A stretch of DNA of 48,669 nucleotides, taken from Pseudomonadota bacterium (GTDB lineage: Bacteria; Myxococcota; Myxococcia; Myxococcales; Myxococcaceae). Under the pieces are notes generated by a model that was not told the origin of the DNA, ran no database searches, and worked only from the letters and a program-made list of their open reading frames with translations. Where the stretch lies: contig JAFAFL010000104.1 of NCBI GenBank assembly GCA_023423535.1, positions 1 to 48,669 of the forward strand, given 5' to 3'. Below are positions 26,300 through 34,012 of the stretch, piece after piece. Every line of letters begins with the position of its first letter. Within the stretch, counting starts at the first letter, position 1. The position numbers were made by a program, and so were the translations under genes.

Positions 26300-27787
26300 T
26301 TGACCTCCTTTCTCCAGAGCAACGTCTCGCTCGTGGTCGGCGCCGTCCTCCTGATCGTCCTGCTCGGGGTTCGCGCCGTCACCGGTGACCGCCACCTTCG
26401 CCAGGACTTCGACGGCGCACTGGCGCTGCTCGCTGCGTTCCTCGGGCTGCGGGTTCTCGCGCACTTCACCGACGGCGCGCTCTCCACCGGCTGGGCGCAG
26501 ACGCTGAAGCTCGCCTGGATGCTCACCTTCGCGTTTGCCTGCATTCGCGCGTTGGTGGGCGTGGCGCTGTGGATGTTGCGCCTGCGCCGGGCGACCGCGG
26601 TGCCGAAGATCGTCCGCGACGTGCTCTCCGGCGCGCTCTACGTGCTCGCCGCCCTGCCGATCATCAAGAGCACCTTGAAGGTGGATCTGGCGGGCCTGGT
26701 CGCCACGTCCGCGATCCTCTCCGTGGTCCTCGGCTTCGCGCTGCAGGACACGCTGGGCAACCTCTTCGCGGGCCTCTCGCTGCAGCTGGAGCGGCCGTTC
26801 GAAGTGGGCGACGTGGTGACGATCGGCGAGCACACCGGCCGCATCGCGCAGGTGGGCTGGCGGGCGACGCGCATCGAGACCTTCCGCAACGAGAACGTCA
26901 CCCTCCCGAACAACATCATCGCCAAGGAGGCGGTGAAGAACTTCACGCGCGGGCAGACGCCGCTGGGCACCGACGTCTATCTGCGGCTGAGCTACGCGGT
27001 GCCGCCGAACCGGGTGAAGGGCGCGGTGATGGACACGCTGCGCGAGCTGCCCGACATGCTCCCGTACCCCGAGCCGCACATCCGCACCTGGGCGTTCGAC
27101 GAGAACGGCGTGCGCTACCAGGTTCGCTTCTTCGCGCGCGACTTCGAGATGGCGATCCGCTGCATGGAGGCGCTGCACACGCGGCTCTGGTACCGCTTCC
27201 AGCAGGACGGCATCGACGTGGCGCTGCCGCAGCGGGTGGTGCACGAAGCCAGCGTGGGCGACCGTCCCTTTCGCACGCTCGACGAGACGCTCGGGCTGCT
27301 CTCGTCGGTGGACCTGCTGCAGCTCCTGCGGCCGGAGGATCTGCGTTCGCTCGCCGCCGAAGTGCTGCCGCGCCGCTTCCGGCCCGGCGAGCGGATCATC
27401 CAGGAGGGCGCGCCGGGCAACACCTTCTACGTCGTCGCGCACGGACAGGTGTCGGTCCGCACCGGCTCTCCCGAGCGCGAGGTCACGCAGATCGGGCCCG
27501 GCACGTACTTCGGCGAGATGAGCCTGCTCACCGGCGAGCCGCGCGCGGCATCGGTGGTGGCACTGGGTGAAGTCGAGCTGCTCGAGATCGCGCGGCCCAC
27601 GTTCGGCCGCGTCCTCGCGTCGCATCCGGAGCTGGCGGCGAACCTGGCGAATCTGCTCGGTCAGCGCCGCAGCGAACTGCGTGCGGTGGCGCAGGCGGGC
27701 AGTGCCTCCGCGGAGGGCGCGGCGACGCCGGAGGCCCGCCGGATCTTCGGACGTTTGAAAGAGATCTTCGGCCTGAAGGAAGCGTGA
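26300..27787 (+). CDS. MscS-family mechanosensitive channel with C-terminal cyclic-nucleotide-binding domain
   Basis: A 495-residue inner-membrane protein. Three to four transmembrane helices (about 8-26, 37-55, 67-90 and 112-150) lead to the pore helix region SAILSVVLGFALQDTLGNLFAGLSL and the MscS beta domain (ERPFEVGDVVTIG, then TLPNNIIAKEAVKNF). After the MscS C-terminal domain, about residues 335-455 form a cNMP-binding domain: FRPGERIIQEGAPGNTFYVV, then GTYFGEMSLLTGEPRAASV with the phosphate-binding cassette. The fusion suggests a channel gated or tuned by cAMP/cGMP. The start is TTG with GGAGAG 10 nt upstream; no ATG or GTG fits before the first helix. Confidence 0.9.
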   Translation: MTSFLQSNVSLVVGAVLLIVLLGVRAVTGDRHLRQDFDGALALLAAFLGLRVLAHFTDGALSTGWAQTLKLAWMLTFAFACIRALVGVALWMLRLRRATAVPKIVRDVLSGALYVLAALPIIKSTLKVDLAGLVATSAILSVVLGFALQDTLGNLFAGLSLQLERPFEVGDVVTIGEHTGRIAQVGWRATRIETFRNENVTLPNNIIAKEAVKNFTRGQTPLGTDVYLRLSYAVPPNRVKGAVMDTLRELPDMLPYPEPHIRTWAFDENGVRYQVRFFARDFEMAIRCMEALHTRLWYRFQQDGIDVALPQRVVHEASVGDRPFRTLDETLGLLSSVDLLQLLRPEDLRSLAAEVLPRRFRPGERIIQEGAPGNTFYVVAHGQVSVRTGSPEREVTQIGPGTYFGEMSLLTGEPRAASVVALGEVELLEIARPTFGRVLASHPELAANLANLLGQRRSELRAVAQAGSASAEGAATPEARRIFGRLKEIFGLKEA

Positions 27788-27808
27788 AGGGCCTCCGCGC
27801 CGCGCCGG

Positions 27809-27814
27809 TAGAGT
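27809..27814 (+). promoter_or_regulatory. Candidate leaderless -10 hexamer TAGAGT
   Basis: TAGAGT lies 6 nt before the ATG at 27821, the distance expected from a -10 box to the transcription start, with no ribosome site. The context CGCCGGTAGAGTG is almost the same as that before 28499. Confidence 0.45.
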
Positions 27815-27820
27815 GGGCGC

Positions 27821-28465
27821 ATGCGTTCTCTGCTGCTCGCGCTTTCGGCCGCCGCGTTTCTCCTCGCGACTCCCGCGCGCGCCGGCGCGGGGACGGTGGA
27901 CATCATCGTGCCGCTCGGGCCACGCGCCACCGCGCCGCACGTCACCGTGGCCGGTCGCGCACAGCGGGGTGAGGAGATTCATCACGACGCCGGGCCCGAG
28001 TTCACCGGCAAGGCGATCCGCTTCACGGTCCGGCACCGGCAGGGCGCAGCGCTCGTCGAGGTGCGTTTCCGCGGGCCTTCATCGACAGCAACGTCGATGT
28101 GGCTGCCGTTCGCGAAGGGCATCCGCTACGAGCTCTTCGTGCCGGACTTCTGGGGGCCCGGCCACCACGTGAAGGACGGTGGAAGGGTGTGCGCGGTCGT
28201 GCACGGAGAGGCCCCGGCGATCTGCGGGCATCTGCAGATCGAGATCCGCCGCGAGGTCCCCATCGACATGGCCGGGCATTGCGCGGGAGAACCCGCCTCT
28301 TCCGGGGCTGCGCGGCACGTCGCGGGCGTTCAGTTCGTACCGGTGCTGGGCGGCGTGTACAGGTTCCGCGCGAAGAGACCGGGTGGCCCCGTCACCATGA
28401 CGTTCGAGCCGAAGGAAATCGCACGGTGCGAGGACGTGCCGGTCCCGCATCGCCGCAAGAAGTGA
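27821..28465 (+). CDS. Exported protein of unknown function
   Basis: A 214-residue protein with a clean signal peptide, MRSLLLALSAAAFLLATPARA, cleaved after about residue 21. The mature protein is beta-rich with no recognised domain; it contains three Cys (in VCAVVHGEAPAICGHL and MAGHCAGE) that could form a periplasmic disulfide. It ends in a basic tail. It starts 33 bp after the channel gene and has no Shine-Dalgarno sequence. Its N-terminus and upstream region resemble those of the following MltB-type gene, suggesting the two are regulated alike. Function unknown. Confidence 0.7.
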   Translation: MRSLLLALSAAAFLLATPARAGAGTVDIIVPLGPRATAPHVTVAGRAQRGEEIHHDAGPEFTGKAIRFTVRHRQGAALVEVRFRGPSSTATSMWLPFAKGIRYELFVPDFWGPGHHVKDGGRVCAVVHGEAPAICGHLQIEIRREVPIDMAGHCAGEPASSGAARHVAGVQFVPVLGGVYRFRAKRPGGPVTMTFEPKEIARCEDVPVPHRRKK

Positions 28466-28486
28466 ATGTTCCGCGGCATCCGCCGG

Positions 28487-28492
28487 TACAGT
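28487..28492 (+). promoter_or_regulatory. Candidate leaderless -10 hexamer TACAGT
   Basis: TACAGT lies 6 nt before the ATG at 28499, without a ribosome site between. CGCCGGTACAGTG mirrors the motif before 27821. Confidence 0.45.
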
Positions 28493-28498
28493 GATGAC

Positions 28499-29572
28499 AT
28501 GCGTTCGCTGCTCGCACTGACCACCGTCGCGCTCGTCTCGTTAGCGTCCCCCGCCCACGCGGCCTCGCAGCCGTTCGAGAAGTGGCTGGAGGGCCTCAAG
28601 GCAGAGGCGAAGAAGAAGAAGTTTGGCGACAAGGCGCTGGGCGCGCTCGAGGGCCTGCAGCCGATCCCGCGCGTCATCGAGCTCGATCGCAAGCAGCCCG
28701 AAGGCACGATGACCTTCGAACAGTACGCGTCTCGCGTGGTGCGGCAGGAGCGCATCGACGAAGGACGCCGCCTCTTCGCCGAGCACAAGGAGTTGCTCGA
28801 GAAGGTCAGCGCGCAGCATGGCGTGGAGCCGCAGGTCCTCGTCGCGTTGTGGGGCGTGGAGACGAACTTCGGGACGATCACCGGCGACTACTCCGTGATC
28901 GGCGCGCTGGCGACGCTGGCGCACGACGGGCGGAGGGCGAAGTTCTTCCGCGCGCAGCTCTTCGACGCGCTGAAGATCATCGACCAGAGACACATCACGC
29001 CGGAGAAGATGAAGGGCTCGTGGGCCGGCGCGATGGGCCAGTGCCAGTTCATGCCCGGCACGTTTCTCCCCTACGCGTTCGATCAGGATGGCGACGGCCG
29101 GAAGGACATCTGGGGCACCCTGCCGGACGTGTTCGGCTCTTCGGCGAACTACCTCAAGCGCATCGGCTGGAAGCGCGGCGCGGGCTGGGGCCAGCAGGTC
29201 TCGCTGCCGGACGGCTTCGACACCTCGCTGATGGGCCGAGAGAAGAAGAAGACGCCTGCGGAGTGGGCGGAGCTCGGCGTGAAGGGCGTGGACGGCGCGA
29301 AGCTGAGCGGCAACGCGCCCGCCTCCATCATCCGGCCCGCCGGCAGGGCCGAGCGCGCCTACATGGTGCACGGCAACTTCCACGTCCTGCTGCGCTGGAA
29401 CCGGTCCGAGTACTTCGCCACCGCGGTGAACCTGCTCGCCGATGCGATCGCCGCGCCCGAGCGGCCGCTGGCGCCGGTGCCGCCTCTCGTGGCACCGGCC
29501 CCTGCTCCGGCCCCCACTTCGACCCCGTCCACCGCGCCGACGACGGGCGCGAAAGGTTCGACCGGCGGCTGA
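28499..29572 (+). CDS. Lytic murein transglycosylase, MltB type
   Basis: A 357-residue exported enzyme that cleaves the glycan strand of peptidoglycan to a 1,6-anhydro product. A signal peptide of about 21 residues (ending PAHA) precedes the slt-type domain. The catalytic glutamate lies in ALWGVETNFGTITGDYSV, and AGAMGQCQFMPGTF, YAFDQDGDGRKDIW and the Ca-site-like DQDGDGRKD follow as in MltB; HVLLRWNRSEYFATAV closes the domain. A Pro/Ala-rich tail of about 40 residues ends the protein. The start was taken at MRSLLAL; an upstream ATG adds 11 residues lacking support. It abuts the convergent TIGR02757 gene with no gap. Confidence 0.92.
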   Translation: MRSLLALTTVALVSLASPAHAASQPFEKWLEGLKAEAKKKKFGDKALGALEGLQPIPRVIELDRKQPEGTMTFEQYASRVVRQERIDEGRRLFAEHKELLEKVSAQHGVEPQVLVALWGVETNFGTITGDYSVIGALATLAHDGRRAKFFRAQLFDALKIIDQRHITPEKMKGSWAGAMGQCQFMPGTFLPYAFDQDGDGRKDIWGTLPDVFGSSANYLKRIGWKRGAGWGQQVSLPDGFDTSLMGREKKKTPAEWAELGVKGVDGAKLSGNAPASIIRPAGRAERAYMVHGNFHVLLRWNRSEYFATAVNLLADAIAAPERPLAPVPPLVAPAPAPAPTSTPSTAPTTGAKGSTGG

Positions 29573-30478
29573 TCAGCGCGCGCGCTTCACGACCTTCGGA
29601 CCGACCCGACAGGTCGCGAGCAGCGCGCACGCCTCGCAGTTCGTCGCCTTCGGCTCGGCGGGACACGCACCGCTCATGCCCCAGTGACAGAGCGGGAAGT
29701 CGAAGCGCACCGGATCGTCCGGATCGAGCAGCCGCAGCGAAGCCGTCACCTCCTCCGCGGTGCGCCAGCTCACGTCGTTGCGCGTCGTCAGCCCGAGGTT
29801 GTGCGCCATCCGCATCACGTGCGTGTCGAGCGGGATGACGAGCGCCGACGCCGGCACGCGCTTCCACACGCCGAGGTCCACCTCGTCCGGTCCGCGCACC
29901 ACCCAGCGGAGAAAGAGGTTCAGCCGCTTCGCCGCGCCCGCGCCCTGCTTCGACGGCACGAGGTGTTCCAGCCCACGCTCCGGCCCCATCGCGCGGCGCA
30001 GCTCCGTCATCGGCAACCGGCGCAGCTCGGTGGTCAGCGCGGTGAGACCTGCGCGCACCTCCGAAACGCCCTCCGCACGCATCCCCTCGACGAACGGCGC
30101 CTCCAGCGAGCCCTGCTCCCGAAGCACTCGGCCCATCCCCAGCAGCAGCGCCGCGACGTCGGTGCCCACGTTGAAGCGATAGACGAACCCGTCCAGCAGC
30201 GTCTTCGCGCCCGGCACGTCCAGCGCGCGCACGAAGGCGGCGGGTGACGGGCCCATCGCCCGGTGCAGCGTCTCCAGCTTCGGTCGGAAGAGATCCGCCC
30301 GCCCGTACGCCAGCGACGCGGAGAGCAGCGCGCTCACCTCCACGTCTCGCGGATCCCGATACCGGCGCGGGAACTCGACCGGGTCGTAGCCGATGCGCTC
30401 GTGCCACTTCGTCTGCGCGAAGAAGCGCTCCAGCAGCGGCCGCAGCGACTCTGCGCGCTGTCGCGTCAGGCCGGGCAC
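29573..30478 (-). CDS. TIGR02757/DUF2400 family protein
   Basis: A 301-residue protein. The core DPRDVEVSALLSASLAYGRADL, FVYRFNVGTDVAALL, KRLNLFLRWVVRGPDEVDLGVW, and VIPLDTHVMRMAHNLGL followed by FDFPLCHWGMSGAC match this helix-hairpin-helix-GPD-like family. The C-terminus carries clustered cysteines (CHWGMSGACPAE, NCEACALLATC), resembling the Fe-S loop of endonuclease III relatives, so a DNA-repair role is plausible but not demonstrated for the family. The length is normal. It faces the MltB gene tail to tail and lies 18 bp past the MoaB/Mog stop. Confidence 0.85.
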   Translation of the reverse strand: MPGLTRQRAESLRPLLERFFAQTKWHERIGYDPVEFPRRYRDPRDVEVSALLSASLAYGRADLFRPKLETLHRAMGPSPAAFVRALDVPGAKTLLDGFVYRFNVGTDVAALLLGMGRVLREQGSLEAPFVEGMRAEGVSEVRAGLTALTTELRRLPMTELRRAMGPERGLEHLVPSKQGAGAAKRLNLFLRWVVRGPDEVDLGVWKRVPASALVIPLDTHVMRMAHNLGLTTRNDVSWRTAEEVTASLRLLDPDDPVRFDFPLCHWGMSGACPAEPKATNCEACALLATCRVGPKVVKRAR

Positions 30479-30496
30479 GACGCCTCCCGGAGGCCG

Positions 30497-31114
30497 CTAC
30501 CGCGACAGCTCACGCACCAGATGACCCACCTCCGGCAGGATGAGCTCGCGCATGGCGAGGCGCACCGCGTTCGTCGAGCCCGGCAGCGCGAAGAGGACCA
30601 TCCCCTTGTAGGAGCCCGCGGTGGCGCGGCTGAGCAGCGCGACGCTGCCGATCTCCTTGAACGAGAGCATGCGGAAGAGTTCGCCGAAGCCGGGCAGCTC
30701 CTTCTCGAACAGCTCGCGCACGGTCTCGATCGTCTGGTCGCGCCGCGCGATGCCGGTGCCACCGTTGATGATCACCGCCCGCGCGCCTAGGCCATGCGCC
30801 TCCTCGATCAGCGCCCGCATCCGCTCGGGCTCGTCCGGAATGACGCGGTAGCCGGTGACGGTGTGTCCGCCGCCCTCCAGCGCATCGAGGATCGCGCGAC
30901 CGCTCGAGTCCTCCTTCTCGCTCCGCGTATCCGACGCGGTGATCACGAACGCCGCCACCGTCACCGGCGCGTGGGACTTGTGCTCCCGGCTCGGCGAGTG
31001 GCCGTGCGAGCCATGCGTGTGCGAATGGCCATGCCCATGATCATGCCGGTGGCCATGCGCATGCGAATGGCCGTGTCCGTCGCCGTGATCGTGCCCCTCG
31101 TGCTCTTCGGCCAT
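30497..31114 (-). CDS. MoaB/Mog-family molybdenum cofactor protein with a histidine-rich N-terminal tail
   Basis: A 205-residue protein. Residues 5-40 contain sixteen histidines in a His-Gly/Ser/Asp pattern, likely to bind transition metals, and not part of the canonical family. The MoaB/MogA domain follows: VAAFVITASDTRSEKEDSSG, a central INGGTGIARRDQTIETV with the substrate-binding GGTG, and the C-terminal GSVALLSRATAGSYKGMVLFALPG. The family adenylylates molybdopterin in cofactor synthesis. The ATG has GGGAGAG upstream. The stop of the Rieske gene lies 16 bp before this start, so they form an operon. Confidence 0.88.
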   Translation of the reverse strand: MAEEHEGHDHGDGHGHSHAHGHRHDHGHGHSHTHGSHGHSPSREHKSHAPVTVAAFVITASDTRSEKEDSSGRAILDALEGGGHTVTGYRVIPDEPERMRALIEEAHGLGARAVIINGGTGIARRDQTIETVRELFEKELPGFGELFRMLSFKEIGSVALLSRATAGSYKGMVLFALPGSTNAVRLAMRELILPEVGHLVRELSR

Positions 31115-31130
31115 TGTCTCTCCCAGGCGC

Positions 31131-31454
31131 CTACGGCTCCGGCTCGAAGCCATCGATGACGATCTGCCCGTCCTCCACCGCCGCCGTGAAGACCGGCTGG
31201 TCGTCGGCGATACCGGGCGAAGTGACGTTCTTGCCGGTCTCCAGATCGAAGCCGATCTCATGGCACGGGCAGACGACCATGTTCTCCTCGATGCGTCCGC
31301 CGGAGAGCAGGCAACCGGCGTGGTTGCACCAGTCGTCCATGGCGCGGTACCGGCCATCGAGTCGTGCGACGAGCACGCAGCGCTTGCCGACCGCGTAGCT
31401 GCGCAGCTCTCGCTCCTCGAGGTCTGCGGGGCCGAGCGTCACCTTCGTGGACAT
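31131..31454 (-). CDS. Small Rieske-type [2Fe-2S] protein
   Basis: A 107-residue soluble ferredoxin. The cluster ligands fit C43-x-H45 (DWCNHAGC) and C62-x2-H65 (VCPCHEIGFD), the canonical Rieske spacing. Two extra cysteines, C48 and C64, sit next to the ligands. No oxygenase or transmembrane segment is attached, so it is a stand-alone electron carrier of the nirD/biphenyl-dioxygenase ferredoxin type. It precedes the His-rich MoaB/Mog gene by 16 bp, which suggests a shared role in a metal-cofactor enzyme. Confidence 0.9.
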   Translation of the reverse strand: MSTKVTLGPADLEERELRSYAVGKRCVLVARLDGRYRAMDDWCNHAGCLLSGGRIEENMVVCPCHEIGFDLETGKNVTSPGIADDQPVFTAAVEDGQIVIDGFEPEP

Positions 31455-31581
31455 GCCTGCTCCGTAACAGACGGACGTCGGATCGTCAGCATCCGCAGCG
31501 GCTCAACGCCTCAGCGACCGGCCGGGCTCACGAACCCTCGCTCAACCGGGCATGTGTCCCTATCTTCCGGAGGTGGAGCGC
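31455..31581. promoter_or_regulatory. Divergent promoter region, Rieske and PolX
   Basis: A 127-bp gap. On the plus strand TATCTT (31561-31566), a -10-like hexamer, lies in the sequence TGTCCCTATCTT, which recurs nearly intact at 13742-13753 ahead of the YhaM-like gene. It is followed by GGAGGTGGAG, the PolX ribosome site. No clear promoter is seen for the minus side. Confidence 0.3.
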
Positions 31582-33333
31582 ATGTCGGAACACGCGATCA
31601 CGCGAGAGGTTGTCGTTCGGGTGCTGCGCGAGATCGCCGCCCTGCTGGAGCTGCGGGGCGAGAGCGCCTACCGCATCCGCGCCTACGAGACCGCGGCACA
31701 GCGCATGGCGCAGGTGGACGGCGACCTCCACCGGATGGCGCGTGAAGGCCGGCTGGAGGCGCTCCCCGGCATCGGACCGAAGCTCGCCGCGCGGGTGACG
31801 GAGCTTCTGGAGACGGGACGCTCCGCGTATCTCGAAGAGCTCCGGCGCGATCTGCCGCCCGGGATTCTCGACCTCGTGCGCGTGCCCGGGCTCGGTCCGA
31901 AGAAGGCCATCGCGTTGTGGGAGGCGATCGGTGTCGGCGACCTCGAAGGTCTGCGCGCCGCCGTCGAGCGAGGTGCGGTCGGCAAGGTGCCGGGCTTCGG
32001 GCCGAAGGCGGAGGCGAAGCTGCGCGAGGCGCTCGCCACGCACCGCGACGAGCCGGAGACGGGAGAGCAGAAGCGGCTGCTCGGCGAGTCGCTCGTGGCG
32101 CTGGAGGCGATCGCCGCCAGCCTGCGCGAACGAGGCGCGACGCACGCCGAAGTCGCCGGCGATGTCCGGCGTGCCTGCGAAGAGGTGATGGATGCCGTGC
32201 TCGTCGCGGCGGCCGCCGATCCGCAGTCGCTGCTGGAGGACGCAGCCACCCTGCCCGGCGTGGTGAAGGTCACGGCCAACACGAACCACAACGACGACCT
32301 CTCCGTCCGCGCGCGCCTCTTCGAGCCGGACCTCACGCTCGATCTCCGCATCGTCGATCCCTCCTCCTTCGGCGCCGCGCTGCTGGACGGCACCGGGAGC
32401 GCAGCGCACGTCGCGCACCTCCGCGCGCGCGCCGAAGCCCGAGGCCTCACGCTCACCTCCGACGGCCTCTACCGCGAAGCGAAGCGGCTCCCGGAATCCG
32501 CGGACGAGCGCGCCCTCTACCGCGCGTTGGGGCTCCCCTTCATCCCGCCCGAACTGCGCGATCGCGAGACGCCGGAAGCCGACGCGCCCTTCGACGATCT
32601 CCTCGCGATGGAGGACGTGAAGGGCCTCGTGCACAGCCACAGCACCTGGTCGGACGGTAAGGCGGAGCTCGCAGAGATGGCGCGCGCGGCCAGGGCGCGA
32701 GGCTTCACCTGGATGACGGTCACCGAGCACAGCCAGACCGCGTCCTATGCCGGCGGCCTCAAGCCCGACGACCTCAAGCGGCAGTGGGAGGAGATCGATC
32801 GCCTCAACGAAGAGCTGCGGCCCTTCCGCCTCTTGAAGGGCATCGAGTCCGACATCCTGCGCGACGGCGCGCTCGACTACCCGGAAGAGATCCTCGAGCA
32901 GTTCGAGGTCGTGGTCGGCTCCATCCACAACCGCTACGGACTCGACGAAGCGGAGACGACCGCACGCCTGCTGCGCGCGCTGCAGAACCCGTGGATCTCG
33001 ATCCTCGGCCACACCACCGGACGGCTCATCCAGCGCCGCCCGCCGGTCGCGGTTCGCATGGACGAGGTCCTCTCCGCGGCCGCGGAGTACGGCGTGACGG
33101 TGGAGATCAACGGCAGCCCGCACAGGCTCGATCTCTCCGCCGATCACGCGGCGCTCGCGCTGAAGAAGGGCGTGAAGCTGGTGGTGAGCGCGGACTCGCA
33201 CTCGGTGCGCGAGATCGACAACGTCCGCTACGCCGTGCTCACCGCGCGAAGGGCCGGCGTGCGGCGCTCGCAGGTGCTCAACACGCTCGGCGCATCGCAG
33301 TTCCTCGCCGGACTCGCCCGCGGCCGTCGCTGA
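31582..33333 (+). CDS. polX: DNA polymerase X family protein with PHP domain; polymerase site altered
   Basis: A 583-residue protein. Residues about 1-65 are the 8-kDa-like helix domain with YRIRAYETAA, then tandem helix-hairpin-helices (LEALPGIGPKLAARV and VRVPGLGPKKAIALW). The nucleotidyltransferase domain follows: the usual GS..RR.K...DiDiLV motif reads GDVRRACEEVMDAVLV, keeping D204 but with V206 in place of the second catalytic Asp; the third, D254 (LDLRIVD), and FGAALLDGTGSAAH remain. The C-terminal PHP phosphoesterase domain (about 345-583) is intact, with HSHSTWSDG (H351, H353), VTEHS, GIESDIL, GHTTGRLI and SADSHS. The protein probably keeps PHP exonuclease or phosphodiesterase activity but not efficient polymerisation. 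GGAGG supports the ATG. Confidence 0.88.
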   Translation: MSEHAITREVVVRVLREIAALLELRGESAYRIRAYETAAQRMAQVDGDLHRMAREGRLEALPGIGPKLAARVTELLETGRSAYLEELRRDLPPGILDLVRVPGLGPKKAIALWEAIGVGDLEGLRAAVERGAVGKVPGFGPKAEAKLREALATHRDEPETGEQKRLLGESLVALEAIAASLRERGATHAEVAGDVRRACEEVMDAVLVAAAADPQSLLEDAATLPGVVKVTANTNHNDDLSVRARLFEPDLTLDLRIVDPSSFGAALLDGTGSAAHVAHLRARAEARGLTLTSDGLYREAKRLPESADERALYRALGLPFIPPELRDRETPEADAPFDDLLAMEDVKGLVHSHSTWSDGKAELAEMARAARARGFTWMTVTEHSQTASYAGGLKPDDLKRQWEEIDRLNEELRPFRLLKGIESDILRDGALDYPEEILEQFEVVVGSIHNRYGLDEAETTARLLRALQNPWISILGHTTGRLIQRRPPVAVRMDEVLSAAAEYGVTVEINGSPHRLDLSADHAALALKKGVKLVVSADSHSVREIDNVRYAVLTARRAGVRRSQVLNTLGASQFLAGLARGRR

Positions 33334-33352
33334 GGTAGTCTGCGCCGCGCTG

Positions 33353-34012
33353 ATGCGCCTCGCACTCCTGATTCTCGTGGTGAGCACCTCGGCAGCCTCG
33401 ACATCCCAGGCCAGCCCTCCCGCCAGACCCACCGACGGCTCCCTCCGCCGCGCGTGGGAGCGCAACGCGCACACCGTCGTCGAGGTCAGCCGCAAGGACG
33501 GTCGCCGCGGCGCCGGCGTGATCGTCGGCGCGGACGGGCACATCGCCACCTCCACGCACAACGTGGACTTCGAAACGGCCACCGTGCATCTCGACGGCCA
33601 GAGTCACACGGCCCGCGTCATCGCAGCGGATGCGCGCACCCGCGTGGCCCTCCTTCAGCTCTCGCTGCCCGCGGATCACGGGCCCCTTCGCGCGCCGGAG
33701 GCGAACACGAAGGCGACGCTGGAAAAGGCACACTGGCTCGTCGGCATCGAGCCCAACGACAAGGGCACGAAGCCCGCGCTCGGCAAGGTCTTGCAGCCGG
33801 TCACCTCGCCGAGGCCGCACCTGCTCACCGAACTCTCGCTGCCTCCCGGTTCTCCGCTCTTCGACGAACGCGGCCGGCTGGTGGCCCTCGTGGTGGAGCG
33901 CTCCGGTCGTCACGCCTCGCTCGCCGTTCCGCTCTCCACCGTGCAGGCCCAGGCACAGGCGGCGCTCGCCCTCCCGGAAGTGAAACCACACGCGGAGAAC
34001 GCGGCGCCGTGA
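33353..34012 (+). CDS. Exported trypsin-like protein lacking catalytic residues (pseudo-protease)
   Basis: A 219-residue protein with a signal peptide of about 20 residues ending in ASA/QAS. It is a DegP/trypsin-fold protein: VEVSRKDGRRGAGVIVGADGHIATSTHNV, where H69 aligns with the catalytic His. The Asp position reads RTRVALLQL (Asp replaced by Arg), and the Ser motif GNSGGPLF reads LPPGSPLF, with Pro at the nucleophile. Only one of three triad residues is kept, so it is likely a binding or regulatory fold. No Shine-Dalgarno sequence; a TAGTCT hexamer is 11 nt upstream. Its stop overlaps the GTG start of the CPBP gene, so the two are co-translated. Confidence 0.78.
   Translation: MRLALLILVVSTSAASTSQASPPARPTDGSLRRAWERNAHTVVEVSRKDGRRGAGVIVGADGHIATSTHNVDFETATVHLDGQSHTARVIAADARTRVALLQLSLPADHGPLRAPEANTKATLEKAHWLVGIEPNDKGTKPALGKVLQPVTSPRPHLLTELSLPPGSPLFDERGRLVALVVERSGRHASLAVPLSTVQAQAQAALALPEVKPHAENAAP

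Noticed and set aside
30965..31105. Repetitive CATG/CCATGC-rich DNA that resembles a tandem repeat
   Set aside because: It is the coding sequence of the His-rich tail, not an independent repeat or CRISPR.
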